Shown: positions 3,733 to 5,666 of the stretch, in pieces | Numbering within the stretch: the stretch's first letter is position 1 | Layout: each line of letters begins with the position of its first letter | NCBI GenBank assembly: GCA_022566435.1 | Contig: JADFIX010000325.1 | Span: 1-5,666 of the forward strand | Direction of reading: 5' to 3' | Length of the DNA: 5,666 bases | DNA from: Planctomycetota bacterium | GTDB lineage: Bacteria > Planctomycetota > Phycisphaerae > UBA1845 | Made by a program: the position numbers and the translations under genes | The notes under the pieces: generated by a model | What the model was told of the DNA's origin: nothing | Seen by the model: the letters and a program-made list of their open reading frames with translations, nothing else | Database searches by the model: none

Positions 3733-5666
3733 ATGGCTCAAAGAAGTTCAATCCGTCCCCTTTTTGGTCGTGAACCCGACCTGCGATACTTGTTGCAGCG
3801 GGCCGGTGCCAAAGGCGTCACATCGATCGTCGGTCGACCGCAATCGGGAAAAACTTCCCTGCTGCTGGCATTTACCGGGCGGCTCGCGGAGGACGAGTCC
3901 GTCCTCGTCGGCTATGCGGAATCTACCGGGCAATACGCCGATCTCCTGTTGCGCAGTCTGCAAGACCTGTACTCGCGTTGGCTTTCTGACAGCACTTACT
4001 TTGGACAGGCAAGAAGCCTTTGGATCAGGCACAAGAAAACGATGGTCACGCGTGTGGGGCAGGCGGTAGGCAATGCCCTTGGAATGGTGTTTGAGGCGAT
4101 CACAGGTGCCAAGGGTACGGGCGAGGCGCTACCCGGCGTGTTCAATTCACTCCACGAGGCCAATCGCGACCTGAGGTCCGCAGGCATCAAGTTACCAACT
4201 CTCGACTACGAACAGGCTCGCGATCTCCTATGGGTTCTGGACCAACTGACGGATGGTCAAGTGCGGGTCGTGCTCATTCTTGATGCGTTCGACCAGGGCG
4301 AGGGCGTGGAAGTCGAGGCCAAGACGATTCACTCGTTCTTGCGCCATCTCGATGACTGGCCGGAGTGCCACATGTTTCTCGCGACACGCGCACCGGAAGC
4401 GGGCGAGACGGAAGCCGTGGCCCTGAAGTGTGTAAAGGAATTCGACGAGGCCTCGATTGCAGCGGAAGTCTGGCCCCTGCCCGTGCTGCACCTGCCGGAG
4501 GACCTTGATGAGAGTGATCGGCTGGTGCACTACCTAAACGACAAGGTGCCGGCCACCCGCGATGTGGACCGTGAGCTGTTGATGCGAATGATCGACGGCT
4601 ATGCGGGCGTCATCGGGCGCTGGGTCGATGCCGGGCAGGTGCCGCGGAACGCGGAGGAACTTGGGCTATTGGCCGAAGATGCCCACAGTTATCGTTACCG
4701 TGATCTCGATGGCAAGCTGTCGGACTTGAAGGCTAAAAACGGCGCTCATTTCGAGTTCGCCGTTCGTTTAGCATTGTTACCCGATCTTGGTTCGACGGTG
4801 TTGTATGAGCCTTTCAAGATGGTTATCGAGAATGGACTACCGGCATCACCCATACCCGACCTTCAGGCGTGCGGGCTCCTCCAGCCACCGAAAAACGACA
4901 CTGGGGCGCCGACGTATGGTCATGCGAAGCGACACGAAGCGATTCGCCGCATCGTCTGCACCCGCGATTCGTACAAACCGCTCGCGAGAAAACAGGCCGA
5001 GTACTTAATTACGGAACTCGCTCCTCTTGTCGATCCTAATTTGGAGGAAACACGCCCAATTACTCTAGCGTTGGTGTCACTGGGTGGTGTGAGTCAAGAC
5101 CTGGGGGTGCACGAGGGCTACGTTGGCGTTTGCGCGGTGGCTGCGACGATGCTGGGTGGCTCAGTGCCAAACGTCCAATCAAGGCTTATCGCCGCTTCTG
5201 TTCAGCTTGTGAGTCGACACCCGAAGTTGGGGAAGTTGGTGGCGATGGGCCTGTTCAACGCGCTCGTAGACGCCAAACAAGAAAACGACCTGGAGCGCCG
5301 TGATGAGTTGCTCGACGAGCTGCGTAAGCTCGCGGTCGGGAATCCGAGTCATGGCGGGGTGCAGGAGGAACTGGCGAGGGGCCTGTCCAACACGCTCGTA
5401 TACGCCGATGAAGAAAACGAGCTTGAGCGCCGTGATGCGTTGCTCGACGAGCTGCGTAAGGTCGCGGTCGGGAATCCGAGTCATGGCGGGGTGCAGGAGG
5501 AACTGGCGAGGGGCCTGTTCAACACGCTCATACACGCCAAAGAAGAAAACGAGCTGGAGCGCCGTGATGCGTTGCTCGACGAACTGCGTAAGGTCGCGGT
5601 CGGGAATCCGAGTCATGGCGGGGTGCAGCAGCGACTGGCAAGGGGCCTGTTCAACACGCTCGTATA
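3733..5666 (+). CDS. STAND-type P-loop NTPase with C-terminal 44-residue tandem repeats (3' truncated)
   Basis: 644 codons are visible and the frame is open at the window edge. LFGREPDL (10-17) is the F-G-R-E lead-in typical of STAND/AAA_16-like ATPases. Walker A is GRPQSGKT (34-41), Walker B is VVLILDAFDQ (179-188), and LATRAPE (216-222) fits an Arg sensor. Residues ~335-405 (FEFAVRLALLP ... DLQACGLL ... YGHAKRHEAIRRIV) look like the winged-helix part of a STAND nucleotide switch. A helical linker follows, then a degenerate repeat (482-525) and near-identical 44-residue repeats from 526 (LLDELRK-AVGNPSHGGVQ--LARGL-NTL), probably a TPR-like helical solenoid. STAND proteins are switches that oligomerise on ligand binding, in signalling, regulation or antiphage defence. 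No effector domain precedes the ATPase, so any effector is C-terminal, encoded nearby, or absent. ATG 3733 places the F-G-R-E motif at residue 11; the frame stays open upstream to 3601 (GTG 3718, 3697; ATG 3604). No clear ribosome-binding site was seen. Confidence 0.85.
   Translation, partial: MAQRSSIRPLFGREPDLRYLLQRAGAKGVTSIVGRPQSGKTSLLLAFTGRLAEDESVLVGYAESTGQYADLLLRSLQDLYSRWLSDSTYFGQARSLWIRHKKTMVTRVGQAVGNALGMVFEAITGAKGTGEALPGVFNSLHEANRDLRSAGIKLPTLDYEQARDLLWVLDQLTDGQVRVVLILDAFDQGEGVEVEAKTIHSFLRHLDDWPECHMFLATRAPEAGETEAVALKCVKEFDEASIAAEVWPLPVLHLPEDLDESDRLVHYLNDKVPATRDVDRELLMRMIDGYAGVIGRWVDAGQVPRNAEELGLLAEDAHSYRYRDLDGKLSDLKAKNGAHFEFAVRLALLPDLGSTVLYEPFKMVIENGLPASPIPDLQACGLLQPPKNDTGAPTYGHAKRHEAIRRIVCTRDSYKPLARKQAEYLITELAPLVDPNLEETRPITLALVSLGGVSQDLGVHEGYVGVCAVAATMLGGSVPNVQSRLIAASVQLVSRHPKLGKLVAMGLFNALVDAKQENDLERRDELLDELRKLAVGNPSHGGVQEELARGLSNTLVYADEENELERRDALLDELRKVAVGNPSHGGVQEELARGLFNTLIHAKEENELERRDALLDELRKVAVGNPSHGGVQQRLARGLFNTLV
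5176..5666 (+). repeat. 132-bp in-frame tandem repeats (degenerate unit, two full units, one partial)
   Basis: Units start at 5308, 5440 and 5572, a period of exactly 132 bp (44 codons); a diverged unit precedes them at 5176-5307. By hand, units 5308-5439 and 5440-5571 differ at 7 of 132 bases, and the partial third differs from the second at about 7 of 95. A 35-base stretch (from TCGCGGTCGG to GGGGTGCAG) is identical in all three. The array is cut by the window end, so copy number is unknown. It is coding throughout. Confidence 0.92.

Noticed and set aside
3441..3773. Plus-strand frame of 110 codons overlapping the NTPase start
   Set aside because: It runs through the right arm of the inverted repeat and overlaps the NTPase gene in another frame; no family was recognised.
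5179..5616. Minus-strand repetitive frame of 145 codons
   Set aside because: It is the antisense shadow of the 132-bp coding repeats; the plus frame has the ATPase motifs and continuous coding character.
5308..5666. Regular repeats as a possible CRISPR array
   Set aside because: The period is exactly 132 bp, the whole unit is repeated with no unique spacers, and it is in frame with the upstream ATPase.

Overview
The window looks like part of a metagenome-assembled contig from an uncultured, moderately GC-rich bacterium. There are no rRNA or tRNA genes, and I cannot name the phylum. All recognisable genes are on the plus strand: a 5'-truncated reading frame ending as a sulfatase (2-1045), a plant-type ferredoxin/flavodoxin-NADP+ reductase (1528-2427), a small two-CBS-domain protein (2554-2988), and a large P-loop NTPase that runs off the right edge (3733-5666+).

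Left end (1-1045): the first ~290 bases encode the end of a signal peptide and a cohesin-type beta-sandwich domain, written in ~47% GC DNA. Around base 290, without a frame break, this becomes the C-terminal half of a formylglycine sulfatase in ~55% GC DNA. The sulfatase half lacks its catalytic Cys motif. The join falls where both families can encode a similar 'DPGYTG' stretch, so I think an assembly chimera is more likely than a real fusion.

Middle (1046-2988): a ~480-base non-coding gap holds a degenerate direct repeat. It also holds a near-consensus sigma70-type promoter (TTGACC-N17-TATTAT) whose -35 box lies in a 7-7 palindrome, followed by a leader with a GC-rich hairpin, leading into the reductase. 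The CBS-domain gene follows after 126 bases. The reductase passes electrons between NADP(H) and ferredoxin or flavodoxin. The CBS protein is a likely adenosine-nucleotide sensor. Their shared direction is compatible with co-transcription but does not prove it.

Right part (2989-5666): a ~740-base gene-free stretch is dominated by a nested inverted-repeat element (about 3091-3609). It has an outer pair of 20-base arms (18/20 complementary) and an inner pair of ~90-base arms made of small GC-rich hairpins, resembling dispersed palindromic repeats common in environmental bacterial genomes. About 120 bases past it starts a STAND-type ATPase: Walker A, Walker B, an Arg sensor, a winged-helix-like segment, then near-identical 44-residue (132-bp) tandem repeats cut by the window end. 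This architecture, a nucleotide-switch ATPase with a freshly duplicated solenoid and no visible N-terminal effector, is the most interesting item here. It is a candidate signalling or defence sensor, but the partner or effector would have to lie beyond the window.
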